From the NCBI GenBank assembly GCA_039714215.1, contig JBDLJU010000042.1, positions 1 through 16,803 of the forward strand: DNA of 16,803 bases, in the 5' to 3' direction. Numbering within the stretch: position 1 is the first letter of the stretch; each line of letters opens with the position of its first letter. The stretch is from UBA11579 sp039714215 (GTDB taxonomy: Bacteria; Chloroflexota; Anaerolineae; Anaerolineales; UBA11579). The translations under genes and the position numbers were made by a program. The notes beneath the pieces were generated by a model that worked only from the letters and a program-made list of their open reading frames with translations, did not search any database and was not told the DNA's origin. Shown here piece after piece: positions 6,371-13,910 of this stretch.

Positions 6371-7761
6371 TTACCACAACTCATTCCCCATCTACCGATT
6401 TGGGCTATTTACTTCACAAGAACCCTGGTCGATTTCAAACTATCCCGCTTGCCTTCGGTGAGGTCCATGTTTTCTTTACTGAGGCAACATCAGATAGATG
6501 CACTGCAGCATTGCTTTTGGATGTAGACCCCATTGGTTTGGTTCGTAAGAGGGGTGGTAAAAAGGGCAATCAGGGATTTTCTCTAAAGCAGTATGTCAAT
6601 GACCGCCCTTATGTTGCTTCTTCATTATTAAGCGTTGCAGTTGCAAAAGCTTACGGCACTGCTCTTTCAGGTCGTTCTCGGGAAAGACAGTCTCTTGCAG
6701 AACAACCCCTTCCGCTGGAGGTTACCCTTTCTGCGGTGCCCGATTCAGAAGGTGGACAGTTAATTCGGCGTTTATTTGAGCCGCTAGGCTATTCGGTCAC
6801 TCTTAGGGAAAGCCCCCTCGATTCAACATTCCCTAATTGGGGTTCTAGTCCTTATTATTCATTAACCTTGCAAACTCAGTGCCGCCTATCCGAACTACTC
6901 TCTCATTTGTATGTGCTTATTCCTGTCCTCGATAACCAGAAACATTACTGGGTTGGGGAAGCTGAAGTGGAGAAACTTCTTAAGCGCGGAGCAGGCTGGT
7001 TGGTGAATCATCCTGAAAATGAACTGATCACTAACCGGTATTTAAAATATCAGCGAAAGTTAGCTCAAAGTGCATTAGATCGTTTGTTAGCTGACGACAC
7101 CTCCGACCCAGGCCAGCTTGAAGAAGCTGGAGAGCAGGCTGAAGCTGAACTTGAGGTCCCTCTTAATCTTAATCAGCAGCGATTGCAGCAAGTATTTGAG
7201 GTACTCAAAGCTTCCGGTGCAAACCGTGTGCTTGATCTTGGTTGTGGCGAGGGAAAGCTTATTCGCTTGCTGCTTAATGACCCCCAGTTTTCTGAAATCG
7301 TTGGTTTGGATGTGTCCTATCGCATCCTCGCGACTGCCAAACGACGCCTCCGTTTGGAAGAACTTCCTACTATGAAAAGCCAGAGGGTGAAATTAATTCA
7401 TGGCTCATTGGTTTACCAGGATGCCCGCCTGGCTGGTTTTGATGCCTGCGCAGTAATTGAGGTTATTGAACATCTCGATGCTCATCGCCTGCACTCTTTT
7501 GAACAAGTCGTCTTCCAGCATGCTAGCCCGCAGACAGTGATTGTTACCACACCCAATAAGGATTATAACCAGTTGTTTGAATCACTTCCTGGAGGAGAAA
7601 TGCGCCACAACGACCATCGTTTTGAATGGACACGCCAGCAGTTCCAGGATTGGGCTAACTCAGTGGCTGAAAAGTATGGATACCAGGTGGAGTTTCAATC
7701 TGTAGGTCAAATTGATGAACAACATGGTTCACCAACTCAGATGGGAGTGTTCTCAAAATGA
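6358..7761 (+). CDS. hen1: Hen1: RNA 3'-terminal ribose 2'-O-methyltransferase
   Basis: A 467-residue bacterial Hen1. It methylates the 2'-OH at the 3' end of a broken RNA before sealing, so that the repaired RNA resists re-cleavage. Residues 1-about 245 are the Hen1 N-terminal domain (MILTITTTHSPSTDLGYLLHKNP is a family-typical start), known to activate the Pnkp ligase. Residues about 270-467 are the methyltransferase: SAM motif DLGCGEG at 293-299, VIEVIEHLD giving metal ligands E368, E371 and H372, TTPNKDYN at 397-404, and the HNDHRFEW motif at 417-424 supplying the fourth ligand. All hallmark residues are present. It overlaps pnkp by ATGA. It has a weak ribosome-binding site. Base composition is more AT-rich, with many T-ending codons, than the exporter operon to its left. 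Confidence 0.97.
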   Translation: MILTITTTHSPSTDLGYLLHKNPGRFQTIPLAFGEVHVFFTEATSDRCTAALLLDVDPIGLVRKRGGKKGNQGFSLKQYVNDRPYVASSLLSVAVAKAYGTALSGRSRERQSLAEQPLPLEVTLSAVPDSEGGQLIRRLFEPLGYSVTLRESPLDSTFPNWGSSPYYSLTLQTQCRLSELLSHLYVLIPVLDNQKHYWVGEAEVEKLLKRGAGWLVNHPENELITNRYLKYQRKLAQSALDRLLADDTSDPGQLEEAGEQAEAELEVPLNLNQQRLQQVFEVLKASGANRVLDLGCGEGKLIRLLLNDPQFSEIVGLDVSYRILATAKRRLRLEELPTMKSQRVKLIHGSLVYQDARLAGFDACAVIEVIEHLDAHRLHSFEQVVFQHASPQTVIVTTPNKDYNQLFESLPGGEMRHNDHRFEWTRQQFQDWANSVAEKYGYQVEFQSVGQIDEQHGSPTQMGVFSK

Positions 7762-10316
7762 TTATCAAAATCCCTGAACTTTCCCTGGTTGTACTCATTG
7801 GCCCCTCCGGTTCTGGAAAATCTACTTTTGCTGAAGAGCATTTCAAAGCTACCGAAGTGATTAGTTCTGACTTTTGTCGCGGTTTGGTTTCTGACGATGA
7901 AAACGACCAAACTTCTACCAAAGATGCCTTTGAAGTCCTGAACTATATTGCCGCCAAGCGTTTAAAAAATGGCAGGTTAACCGTGATTGACGCTACAAAT
8001 GTCCAGCAAGAAGCCCGGAAACCTCTTGTTCGCCTTGCCAGGGAATACCACTATTTCGCGGTTGCCATCATTCTTGACTTGCCGGAGAAAGTATGCTGGG
8101 AGCGTACTAAAGGGCGCCCTGATAGAACTTTCGGTCGGGATGTCATTCGCCGTCAAATGAACCAATTCAACCGTTCCAAAAAACGGCTCAAGCGTGAGGG
8201 TTTTAGGTACGTCTTCTCGTTGTCTTCTCAAGAGGAAATTGATCAGACGCAGATCACACTTACACCCTTGTGGAACAACCTCAAGCATGAGCATGGCCCC
8301 TTTGATATTATCGGTGACTTGCATGGCTGCGCCGATGAGCTGGAAATTTTGCTTGATCAACTTGGTTATAATTTGGTTGCTGATCCACAGCACCAGACAC
8401 ATGCTTTTCAGCATTCTGAAGGACGCAAAGCGGTCTTCCTCGGTGACCTGATGGACCGCGGCCCGCGCAACTTGGACACTTACCAAATCGTGCGGGCTAT
8501 GGTGCGTGCTGGTTCAGCGCTTTGTGTGCCTGGCAATCATGACACTAAGCTGCTTCGCAAACTTGACGGGCGCGAAGTTAAAGTAGCTCATGGCTTGCAA
8601 ACCACCCTTGATGAAATCGAAGCCCTGCCTGAAGAAAATAAGGAAGCCAAAATCCTAGAAATGCGAGATTTTATCAGATCGTTGATCAGTCATTATGTAC
8701 TGGATGATGGCAAATTGGTTGTTGCTCATGCCGGGATGAAAAATGAATTCCAGGGACGCGGTTCCGGTAAGATAAGAGATTTTGCTTTGTATGGTGAAAC
8801 CACCGGCGAGACGGATGAGTTCGGTCTCCCAGTCAGACATAATTGGGCATCCGAATACCGCGGTGATGCTATGGTTGTCTATGGTCACACACCAGTTCCT
8901 GAACCCAAATGGCTCAACCGCACGATAAATATTGATACTGGTTGTGTCTTTGGAGGCAGCCTGACCGCTTTGCGCTACCCTGAAAAAGAATTGGTCTCCG
9001 TCTCCGCTAAGCAGGTTTACCAGCCACCGGTTAAGCCATTCCTAACCGACAACATTTCTGATCGTGCAGATGAATACCTGCTTAACATTGAAGATGTGTC
9101 TGGAAAGCGGGTTGTCGCAACCCGCTTGCGTGGCAATATTACCATCCGGGAAGAGAATGCCATCGCAGCTCTTGAAGTAATCAGCCGCTTTGCAGTTGAT
9201 CCCAAATGGCTGATCTATCTTCCCCCGACCATGTCTCCCTCTAAAACCAGCAATCAGCCGGGATATCTCGAGCACCCAGAGGATGCCTTGTCCTATTACA
9301 GCCGGCGCGGAGTGCAGACTTCGGTCTGTCAGCAAAAACATATGGGTTCGCGTGCCGTTGTGATTGTTTGTCGAGATGCGGAGGTAGCTGAAACCCGCTT
9401 TGGTATTCAGGACGGTAGTTTCGGTGTCTGTTATACTCGCACAGGCCGGCGCTTTTTTACTGACCTTGATTTGGAATTTCAGTTCTTGGAGCGCATCCGT
9501 CAGGCGGTTGGCAAAGCTGGTTGGTGGGATAAGTTTGAAACTGATTGGGTTTGTTTAGACTGCGAATTGATGCCCTGGTCTGCAAAGGCACAAGACTTAT
9601 TGCGTACTCAATATGCGGCGGTTGGTGCAGCCTCACTTACTAGTTTAAATCGGGCAGTCGAGTTGCTCAATCAATCTGTGGTAGATGATGAAACTACCCA
9701 GAGAATTTTGTCCAAGTACCGCGTTCGATTGTCAATGGCTGAACTGTACACCAATGCCTACCGACAATACTGTTGGCCCGTTTCCGATCTAACCGATTAC
9801 AAACTTGCTCCCTTCCACCTGCTAGCTACTGAAGGTGCAGTGCATGTCGATGAAGACCATCTTTGGCATATGGAGGAACTTTCAAAACTTTGTCAGGTTG
9901 ACCAAGAATTCCTTTTTTCCACTCCCTATCGCCAGGTAGATTTATCCGACCCGATCAGCATTAAACAGGCGCTGGAGTGGTGGGAGGAGATCACCGATCA
10001 CGGTCTTGAAGGCATGGTCGTCAAGCCGATTAATTTTATTCAAAAAGGTTCTAAGGGGTTGCTCCAACCGGCGATCAAGTCCCGCGGTAGAGAATATTTG
10101 CGCATCATATACGGCCTCGAATACACCATACCAGAAAACCTGGATCGGCTCCGGTCTCGAAATCTTTCCCGTAAACGCTCGTTAGCGTTAAGAGAGTTCT
10201 CACTGGGAATTGAATCACTTGAGCGCTTTGTTCGTCGTGAGCCACTTTACAAAGTTCACGAGTGCGTCTTTGGTGTACTTGCTATGGAAAGTGAGCCTGT
10301 AGATCCGAGACTGTAG
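7758..10316 (+). CDS. pnkp: Pnkp: polynucleotide kinase-phosphatase-adenylyltransferase for RNA repair
   Basis: An 852-residue three-domain RNA end-healing and sealing enzyme. Kinase: P-loop GPSGSGKS at 15-22 and DATN near 78-81. Phosphatase (binuclear metallophosphoesterase): GDLHG at 186-190, GDLMDRGP at 229-236, GNHD at 259-262, a His in VVAHAG near 324 and YGHTP at 375-379. Adenylyltransferase: nucleophile Lys527 in QKHMGSR, acidic LDCELMPW at 600-607, EGMVVKP at 751-757 and KSRGREYLRIIYG at 774-786. Length and motif order match the Clostridium thermocellum type, which needs Hen1 to ligate. Its start overlaps the hen1 stop (ATGA), so the partners are translated together. No catalytic motif is missing, so the cassette looks functional. 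No terminator is visible after it. Confidence 0.97.
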   Translation: MIIKIPELSLVVLIGPSGSGKSTFAEEHFKATEVISSDFCRGLVSDDENDQTSTKDAFEVLNYIAAKRLKNGRLTVIDATNVQQEARKPLVRLAREYHYFAVAIILDLPEKVCWERTKGRPDRTFGRDVIRRQMNQFNRSKKRLKREGFRYVFSLSSQEEIDQTQITLTPLWNNLKHEHGPFDIIGDLHGCADELEILLDQLGYNLVADPQHQTHAFQHSEGRKAVFLGDLMDRGPRNLDTYQIVRAMVRAGSALCVPGNHDTKLLRKLDGREVKVAHGLQTTLDEIEALPEENKEAKILEMRDFIRSLISHYVLDDGKLVVAHAGMKNEFQGRGSGKIRDFALYGETTGETDEFGLPVRHNWASEYRGDAMVVYGHTPVPEPKWLNRTINIDTGCVFGGSLTALRYPEKELVSVSAKQVYQPPVKPFLTDNISDRADEYLLNIEDVSGKRVVATRLRGNITIREENAIAALEVISRFAVDPKWLIYLPPTMSPSKTSNQPGYLEHPEDALSYYSRRGVQTSVCQQKHMGSRAVVIVCRDAEVAETRFGIQDGSFGVCYTRTGRRFFTDLDLEFQFLERIRQAVGKAGWWDKFETDWVCLDCELMPWSAKAQDLLRTQYAAVGAASLTSLNRAVELLNQSVVDDETTQRILSKYRVRLSMAELYTNAYRQYCWPVSDLTDYKLAPFHLLATEGAVHVDEDHLWHMEELSKLCQVDQEFLFSTPYRQVDLSDPISIKQALEWWEEITDHGLEGMVVKPINFIQKGSKGLLQPAIKSRGREYLRIIYGLEYTIPENLDRLRSRNLSRKRSLALREFSLGIESLERFVRREPLYKVHECVFGVLAMESEPVDPRL

Positions 10317-10389
10317 GCGAAAAGAATTCGTTTTGAATTTGTCAAAGCAGAAAAACTAAAAAGGAATTTAATACCTCTTGTTTTTTTGT

Positions 10390-10566
10390 TTAAATCGATT
10401 TCTCTTTTACCATTATTTTACGCAACCAAATCCAGCCGAACACCCACCAACCGCCAATTCCCCCGACCAGATCAACCCACTGGTCAAACCACTCTGGCCG
10501 CCGAATGCGCTTCATTTGATCTCCATTTGGAGCACCTCTTGAATGAGTGCCACGATGAGCAAGAGA
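10390..10566 (-). pseudogene. VanZ-like gene fragment (3' end), decayed copy 1
   Basis: Read on the minus strand it encodes LLLIVALIQEVLQMEIK, then an in-frame TGA, SAFGG, a one-base frameshift, then EWFDQWVDLVGG, IGGWWVFGWIWL and a stop at 10390-10392. This aligns with residues about 72-133 of the intact VanZ-like protein at 14312-13911 (EMLQLQVK, AFGGPEWFDLGVDLVGG, GWWIYG). The 5' two-thirds are absent, and homology ends near 10566, inside the start of the 54-bp repeat. Bases 10440-10472 match fragment 2 (11770-11802) with one mismatch, so the two fragments are closer to each other than to the intact gene. Confidence 0.85.
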
Positions 10567-10610
10567 TTTTCTATGATATTTGATTAAGGGAGGATTAATG
10601 AATTTTACTA
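10557..10610 (+). repeat. 54-bp direct repeat, right copy (R2)
   Basis: Partner of 6177-6230 with four substitutions and no gaps; the starts are exactly 4380 bp apart. The first roughly ten bases double as the broken end of VanZ-like fragment 1, so this copy carries the original junction, and the left copy was probably derived from it. Confidence 0.9.
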
Positions 10611-10613
10611 GGA

Positions 10614-10645
10614 TATAATAATTTAAATCACTGAGATTGAGGGAG
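10614..10645 (+). promoter_or_regulatory. -10 box and ribosome-binding site of the 10650 gene
   Basis: A consensus TATAAT lies at 10614-10619, directly after the right 54-bp repeat, and GAGGGAG at 10639-10645 is 4 nt before ATG 10650. No clear -35 hexamer is seen; the -35 region would fall inside the repeat. Confidence 0.5.
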
Positions 10646-10649
10646 TATC

Positions 10650-11543
10650 ATGGACGAATCATTGTTTGATGAAATGGAATTAGAAAATTACAATGAATTA
10701 TTGAAGGTAATTGATCCAGGACAAGAAATCAAATTTTTCACTAAAGTTGAATTAAATCGCTCAAAAATATTGTTAGCCATTACGGACAAATATTTTGTTT
10801 TATATTCGAGTAATAGCCGCTTTGAGGACGATTCTGTAATCAAATTTTCGCGCAGCTTTGTAAAAGAAATTGAATATTCTCAGTTGCAGTCGAAGTTAAT
10901 GCTGGTTTTTGATAAAGATGTGGTCCATCTGAAAATTTTTTCAAAGCATTGGAAGAATAGAGCGCAGGATATCGCAGCAGGATATCAACATCTCCAGCAG
11001 ACAATCAGTGAGGAGGTTACGTTTCTAGAAGATCTCAAAGTCCTGGAAGAGGTTTTTGGGATCACCGACAGCCTCAATTCAGAAATCGATCTTCTAGGTC
11101 TTGATTCTGATGACTTGATCGAATTTGAAAATCAGATATTTAATTATTCCCTATCTTACCGAGTTGGAGCCTACATAACTGGGCTTTACGTCATTCTCAA
11201 TCTTATTCCGATAGCTGTAGATGAAGTGTTCTCCTATCACCCAAATTGGGTTGCTGTTGTTTTTTTACCAATATTTATTGTGATGCTTTTGCGAAAGAAT
11301 CGGGCTATCCGCCTGCCTATGATTGTTTTTTCGTTTTTCGGTCTGTTCTATTTTGCCAAACGGCTTTTAGACGCAGGCTCTTACTTAAATTTATATTTCG
11401 ACGCAGTATTTGCTGTCTCAATCCTTTTTGTTTTAGACGGTAAACCAGGTAAGTACCGGATTATAATTTCGGGGTTGTTCTTTTCTTTGTTGGGTTTTGT
11501 CGTAGCGATTATTGTAATTGTTAATGACTTGTTTTTGACTTAG
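10650..11543 (+). CDS. Unrecognised membrane protein: PH-like N-terminal domain plus five membrane helices
   Basis: A 297-residue protein I cannot place in a named family. Residues about 22-118 alternate beta-like strands (KILLAITDKYFVLYSS, FVKEIEYSQLQ, KLMLVFDKDVVHLKIF) and close with a helix (NRAQDIAAGYQHLQQTI), the order seen in bacterial PH-like domains, so a lipid- or protein-binding PH fold is a structural guess. Residues 120-165 are acidic and helical. Residues about 170-195, 200-214, 222-240, 246-262 and 268-295 are membrane helices. It is AT-rich, begins 40 bp after the right 54-bp repeat, and has its own TATAAT and GAGGGAG. It ends without a visible terminator. Location next to the RNA-repair cassette is suggestive of accessory or defence function, but nothing in the sequence proves that. 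Confidence 0.8.
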   Translation: MDESLFDEMELENYNELLKVIDPGQEIKFFTKVELNRSKILLAITDKYFVLYSSNSRFEDDSVIKFSRSFVKEIEYSQLQSKLMLVFDKDVVHLKIFSKHWKNRAQDIAAGYQHLQQTISEEVTFLEDLKVLEEVFGITDSLNSEIDLLGLDSDDLIEFENQIFNYSLSYRVGAYITGLYVILNLIPIAVDEVFSYHPNWVAVVFLPIFIVMLLRKNRAIRLPMIVFSFFGLFYFAKRLLDAGSYLNLYFDAVFAVSILFVLDGKPGKYRIIISGLFFSLLGFVVAIIVIVNDLFLT

Positions 11544-11653
11544 TGATCGGATAGAATTCTTTTCCAACTGCACCATAACTTTTGTCTGCTTACCCAACCC
11601 GCTGATTGATTCTTTGCTCAAATAATTAATGAGTCTGTTAATGGCAGGGTTCT

Positions 11654-11702
11654 AGGGAGGCCGCCTCCCTGGCGGGGGGTGTGGGGACAACGTTGTCCCC
11701 AC
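11654..11702. repeat. Double-palindrome, REP/MITE-like element
   Basis: Hairpin 1 is AGGGAGG (11654-11660), loop CCG, CCTCCCT (11664-11670). After GGCGGGGGGT comes a perfect 22-bp palindrome at 11681-11702 with half-site GTGGGGACAAC. Neither is followed by a T-run on either strand, so terminators are unlikely. Two adjacent GC-rich palindromes in an AT-rich island resemble REPIN/MITE-type dispersed repeats; other copies are not in this window. Confidence 0.6.
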
Positions 11703-11737
11703 AAAGAAAAAGGTTTCTATCCCTGCTCTCAAATTTC

Positions 11738-11877
11738 CTACACCTGCCTCCTCCCCAACAACTTGCCATACACCCACCAACCGACAATTCCCCCGACCAG
11801 ATTCACCCCCAGGTCAACCCACTCTGGCCCGCCGAAAGCCTTTACCTGTAGATGGAGGATTTCCTGCATTTTCGCCA
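11738..11877 (-). pseudogene. VanZ-like gene fragment (3' end), decayed copy 2
   Basis: On the minus strand it reads MQEILHLQVKAFGGPEWV, DLGVNLVGGIVGWWVYGKLL and GRRQV, stop at 11740-11738, aligning with the C-terminal third of the intact VanZ-like protein. A two-residue GR is missing and the conserved second Asp (DLGVD) is Asn. Only about 45 codons remain, preceded by unrelated AT-rich DNA with an in-frame stop. It keeps an open frame but lacks most of the membrane domain, so it is almost certainly nonfunctional. Confidence 0.8.
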
Positions 11878-11972
11878 TCCCTTTACTGGGTAATTTACTA
11901 TGGTATACAATTTAGCAAAAAATCGTTATCATGTTTAATAATTTCAACTATTTATCAAGGGCATGAGCTATC

Positions 11973-12425
11973 ATGAGTAGATTATTACGGGATAAACCAG
12001 TAACAGGAAATAAATCTTTTTACGAGGATTTCTCTAAGCGATTAGCAAAATCAAAGCAGAATATCCTTGGATCGCCTTTTATCATATTCCTGGCTGTATC
12101 ACTGGGATTTCCCATTTTTGTATATATTCTAATAATCATGAAAGATAGGTTTGGAGATCAAGTTCTGTTAGTAACCTTGTTTACTTTCGGGGCAGTTGTT
12201 TTGGGTTCCAAAGCATATAGAGGGATAGTGAATCGTCGAATCAGAATTATCCCCCAGAGCAGGGTGAAGTAACGGAGTGAGGCAAGCTATGTTGGTGGGA
12301 AGATGAGTGAATACGCGACCGGAACGGCGGCACTTATTGTAGGGATTTTCTTTTTGGCTGCAGCCCTCGGGTGTTTGGGTATGGCTGTAAAAACACTTAT
12401 GGTTTTGATTGAAGCATTAATCTAA
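11973..12425 (+). pseudogene. Small three-helix membrane protein gene with an in-frame stop (paralogue of the next gene)
   Basis: The first 99 codons (MSRLLRDKPVTGNKS... to PQSRVK) end at TAA 12270-12272, but the same frame continues as RSEASYVGGKMSEYATGTAA, LIVGIFFLAAALGCLGM and AVKTLMVLIEALI to TAA at 12423-12425, giving 150 codons. The next gene reads SRVSYRNEAGYVGGKIKEF at the same place, so the stop stands where that gene has TAT, and one base change explains it. The truncated form would keep two membrane helices and lose the third. It could be a recent nonsense mutation, a sequencing error or read-through. No known family. The ribosome-binding site is weak. Confidence 0.75.
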
Positions 12426-12445
12426 ATAATTAAGGATGGAACGAA

Positions 12446-12886
12446 GTGGATTGGAAAAATGATAGGTTTAGACCTGGCAAAAGGGAATACGAGCAATTTT
12501 CGATGAGATTGGCAAATTTAAAGGAGAATGTTGTTGTCTACCCATTCATCAAGTTCTTGGTGATATTGATTGGTACTCCTCTTCTGATCAGCGTTATTTA
12601 TGCGCTAAGAAATATTTTTGGAAATTATATTTTATTGGTGATTGTTGATCTTTGTGGGGCGGTATATTTTGGCACAAACGCATATCAAGGGATCATAAAA
12701 CGACATGTGAGAATAATTCCCAAGAGCAGGGTTAGCTATCGGAATGAGGCTGGATATGTAGGCGGAAAAATTAAGGAGTTTGTATCTGGTGGAGAGGCAA
12801 TTATTGTAGGGATTGGTTTTCTTGGGATAGGCTTGATTTTTCTTATATGGACAGTAAATTATTTAATTTTCTTTATGGAACACTAA
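12446..12886 (+). CDS. Small three-helix membrane protein, unrecognised family
   Basis: A 146-residue protein starting at GTG 12446, with AAGGA upstream at 12431-12435. Membrane helices are near residues 32-55 (YPFIKFLVILIGTPLLISV), 60-80 (NYILLVIVDLCGAVYFG) and 118-144 (AIIVGIGFLGIGLIFLIW). Between helices two and three lies a basic, conserved cytoplasmic-type loop: NAYQGIIKRHVRIIPKSRV. The upstream broken gene shares the same plan and the motif AY.GI..R..RIIP.SRV, so they are tandem paralogues. Composition is AT-rich like the rest of the island. Function unknown; membrane proteins of this size in pairs can be part of defence or toxin systems, which is only a guess. Confidence 0.75.
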   Translation: MDWKNDRFRPGKREYEQFSMRLANLKENVVVYPFIKFLVILIGTPLLISVIYALRNIFGNYILLVIVDLCGAVYFGTNAYQGIIKRHVRIIPKSRVSYRNEAGYVGGKIKEFVSGGEAIIVGIGFLGIGLIFLIWTVNYLIFFMEH

Positions 12887-12927
12887 TATTTATTTCGATT
12901 TTTCTCAAACCACAAATTTTTTCTAAG

Positions 12928-12942
12928 TATAATAGGAGCACC
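12928..12942 (+). promoter_or_regulatory. -10 box and Shine-Dalgarno before the thrB-like gene
   Basis: TATAAT at 12928-12933 runs directly into AGGAG (12934-12938), and TTG 12943 follows. A transcript from this box would begin at about the start codon, leaving the AGGAG outside or at its edge, so either a leaderless transcript or initiation on a longer transcript from the upstream gene is possible. Confidence 0.45.
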
Positions 12943-13893
12943 TTGGCACCCTTCCTGACATTATCGACCAATAAAATTCATACAATCTTGGGTGAATATG
13001 GCTTGATTCCCACCTCCTTTGAGCCTATCCAGCAGGGACTGGGAAATTCAAATTTCCTGGTGGATTCAAACAAGGGCCGGTTTATCCTGACGGTATTCGA
13101 AATTGATCACAACCGGGTGGTGAATTTATCCAGGCTGCTCACCTTGTTGGTCAGCAGGGACTTTCCCACTGCTGGAGCCAGGACGCAATCTGGAGGAGAG
13201 AAAGTGCTCAGCGTTGATGGGCACTCGGCGATGCTCAAGCCTTACGTACCCGGCCAGGTGATCGAGGATTTAAATGGTCACCACCTGCAGCAAATCGGTG
13301 AAGCAGTTGCCCAGCTTCACCGGATACCGGCACCGGATTACCTCCCTGTCCAGCACGCCTATGAGCTGGAAACCTTCCCTGTGATCCTGGGAAATCATGA
13401 GTATCATGAGTTTGGCAGCTGGCTGGAGCAGCGGCTCGAAATTTTCAGGCAGGCACTGCCTCCAGGACTGCCTCGCGGATTGATCCATGGGGATGTGTTT
13501 TTCGACAACGTCATCTTTGATAACGACACGCTCAGAGCGATCATTGATTTTGAGGAAGCCTGTCATTATTACCTGGTCTTTGATCTCGGCATGGCAGCAC
13601 TGGGGTTATGCACCCAGGATATGAAGCTGAACCTGCCGCAGGTACGTGCCCTCTTGGATGGATATCAGCGGATCAGACCGCTGGTGGAAGTGGAGAAACA
13701 GGCTCTCCAGCTGTTTGTTGAGTATGCCGCGATCACCACGTCCTCCTGGCGGTTCTGGAAGTACAATATTGACACCCCAAACATCGCCAAATCCGATTTG
13801 TTTGTTCAGATGGTTGAGATTTCCCAGAATGTGGGGGCTGTTCCTGGATCCATCTTTTATGATACGGTCATTAACCAGCAGTTGGACGAGTGA
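12943..13893 (+). CDS. thrB: Homoserine kinase type II-like phosphotransferase (APH fold)
   Basis: A 316-residue kinase of the APH/choline-kinase superfamily. Near the N-terminus, QGLGNSNFLVDSNKGRFILTVFE (split around residues 31-53) matches the nucleotide-binding loop of ThrB homoserine kinases, which typically read G-x-x-NSNF-x-V. The catalytic loop HGDVFFDN is at 182-189 and the metal-binding IIDFEEA at 200-206. It would phosphorylate homoserine in threonine synthesis; related methylthioribose or amino-alcohol kinases are the alternatives. I prefer TTG 12943 because the longer reading from 12847 adds a hydrophobic 32-residue lead foreign to this family and overlaps the upstream gene; AGGAG lies 4 nt before this TTG, and 316 residues is the usual ThrB length. 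Composition returns to GC-rich here, marking the right edge of the island. Confidence 0.75.
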   Translation: MAPFLTLSTNKIHTILGEYGLIPTSFEPIQQGLGNSNFLVDSNKGRFILTVFEIDHNRVVNLSRLLTLLVSRDFPTAGARTQSGGEKVLSVDGHSAMLKPYVPGQVIEDLNGHHLQQIGEAVAQLHRIPAPDYLPVQHAYELETFPVILGNHEYHEFGSWLEQRLEIFRQALPPGLPRGLIHGDVFFDNVIFDNDTLRAIIDFEEACHYYLVFDLGMAALGLCTQDMKLNLPQVRALLDGYQRIRPLVEVEKQALQLFVEYAAITTSSWRFWKYNIDTPNIAKSDLFVQMVEISQNVGAVPGSIFYDTVINQQLDE

Positions 13894-13910
13894 TACCGGC
13901 GAAATGCCCC

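Larger units (their letters stand above)
11544..11972. other. Intergenic region with palindromes and a VanZ-like fragment
   Basis: No intact gene. It holds the double-hairpin element at 11654-11702, the minus-strand VanZ-like fragment at 11738-11877 and an AT-rich stretch before the next gene. That stretch (TTTACTATGGTATACAATTTA, about 11891-11911) loosely resembles the promoter stretch after fragment 1 (about 10603-10626). A plus-strand frame over this region is an antisense shadow of the fragment. Confidence 0.6.

Noticed and set aside
10386..10583. Plus-strand 65-codon frame, and a similar one at 11679-11915
   Set aside because: Both are antisense shadows of the minus-strand VanZ-like fragments; the same kind of shadow frame runs antisense to the intact VanZ-like gene.
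6177..10610. 54-bp repeats considered as transposon target-site duplications or IS terminal repeats
   Set aside because: They are direct, far longer than any usual target duplication, not inverted, and enclose no transposase.
11681..11702. Perfect palindrome considered as a terminator
   Set aside because: No T-run follows on either strand; a dispersed repeat element fits better.
12847..12942. Start of the thrB-like gene at ATG 12847
   Set aside because: It overlaps the upstream gene by 40 nt and adds a hydrophobic lead absent from the family; TTG 12943 with AGGAG gives the usual 316-residue length.
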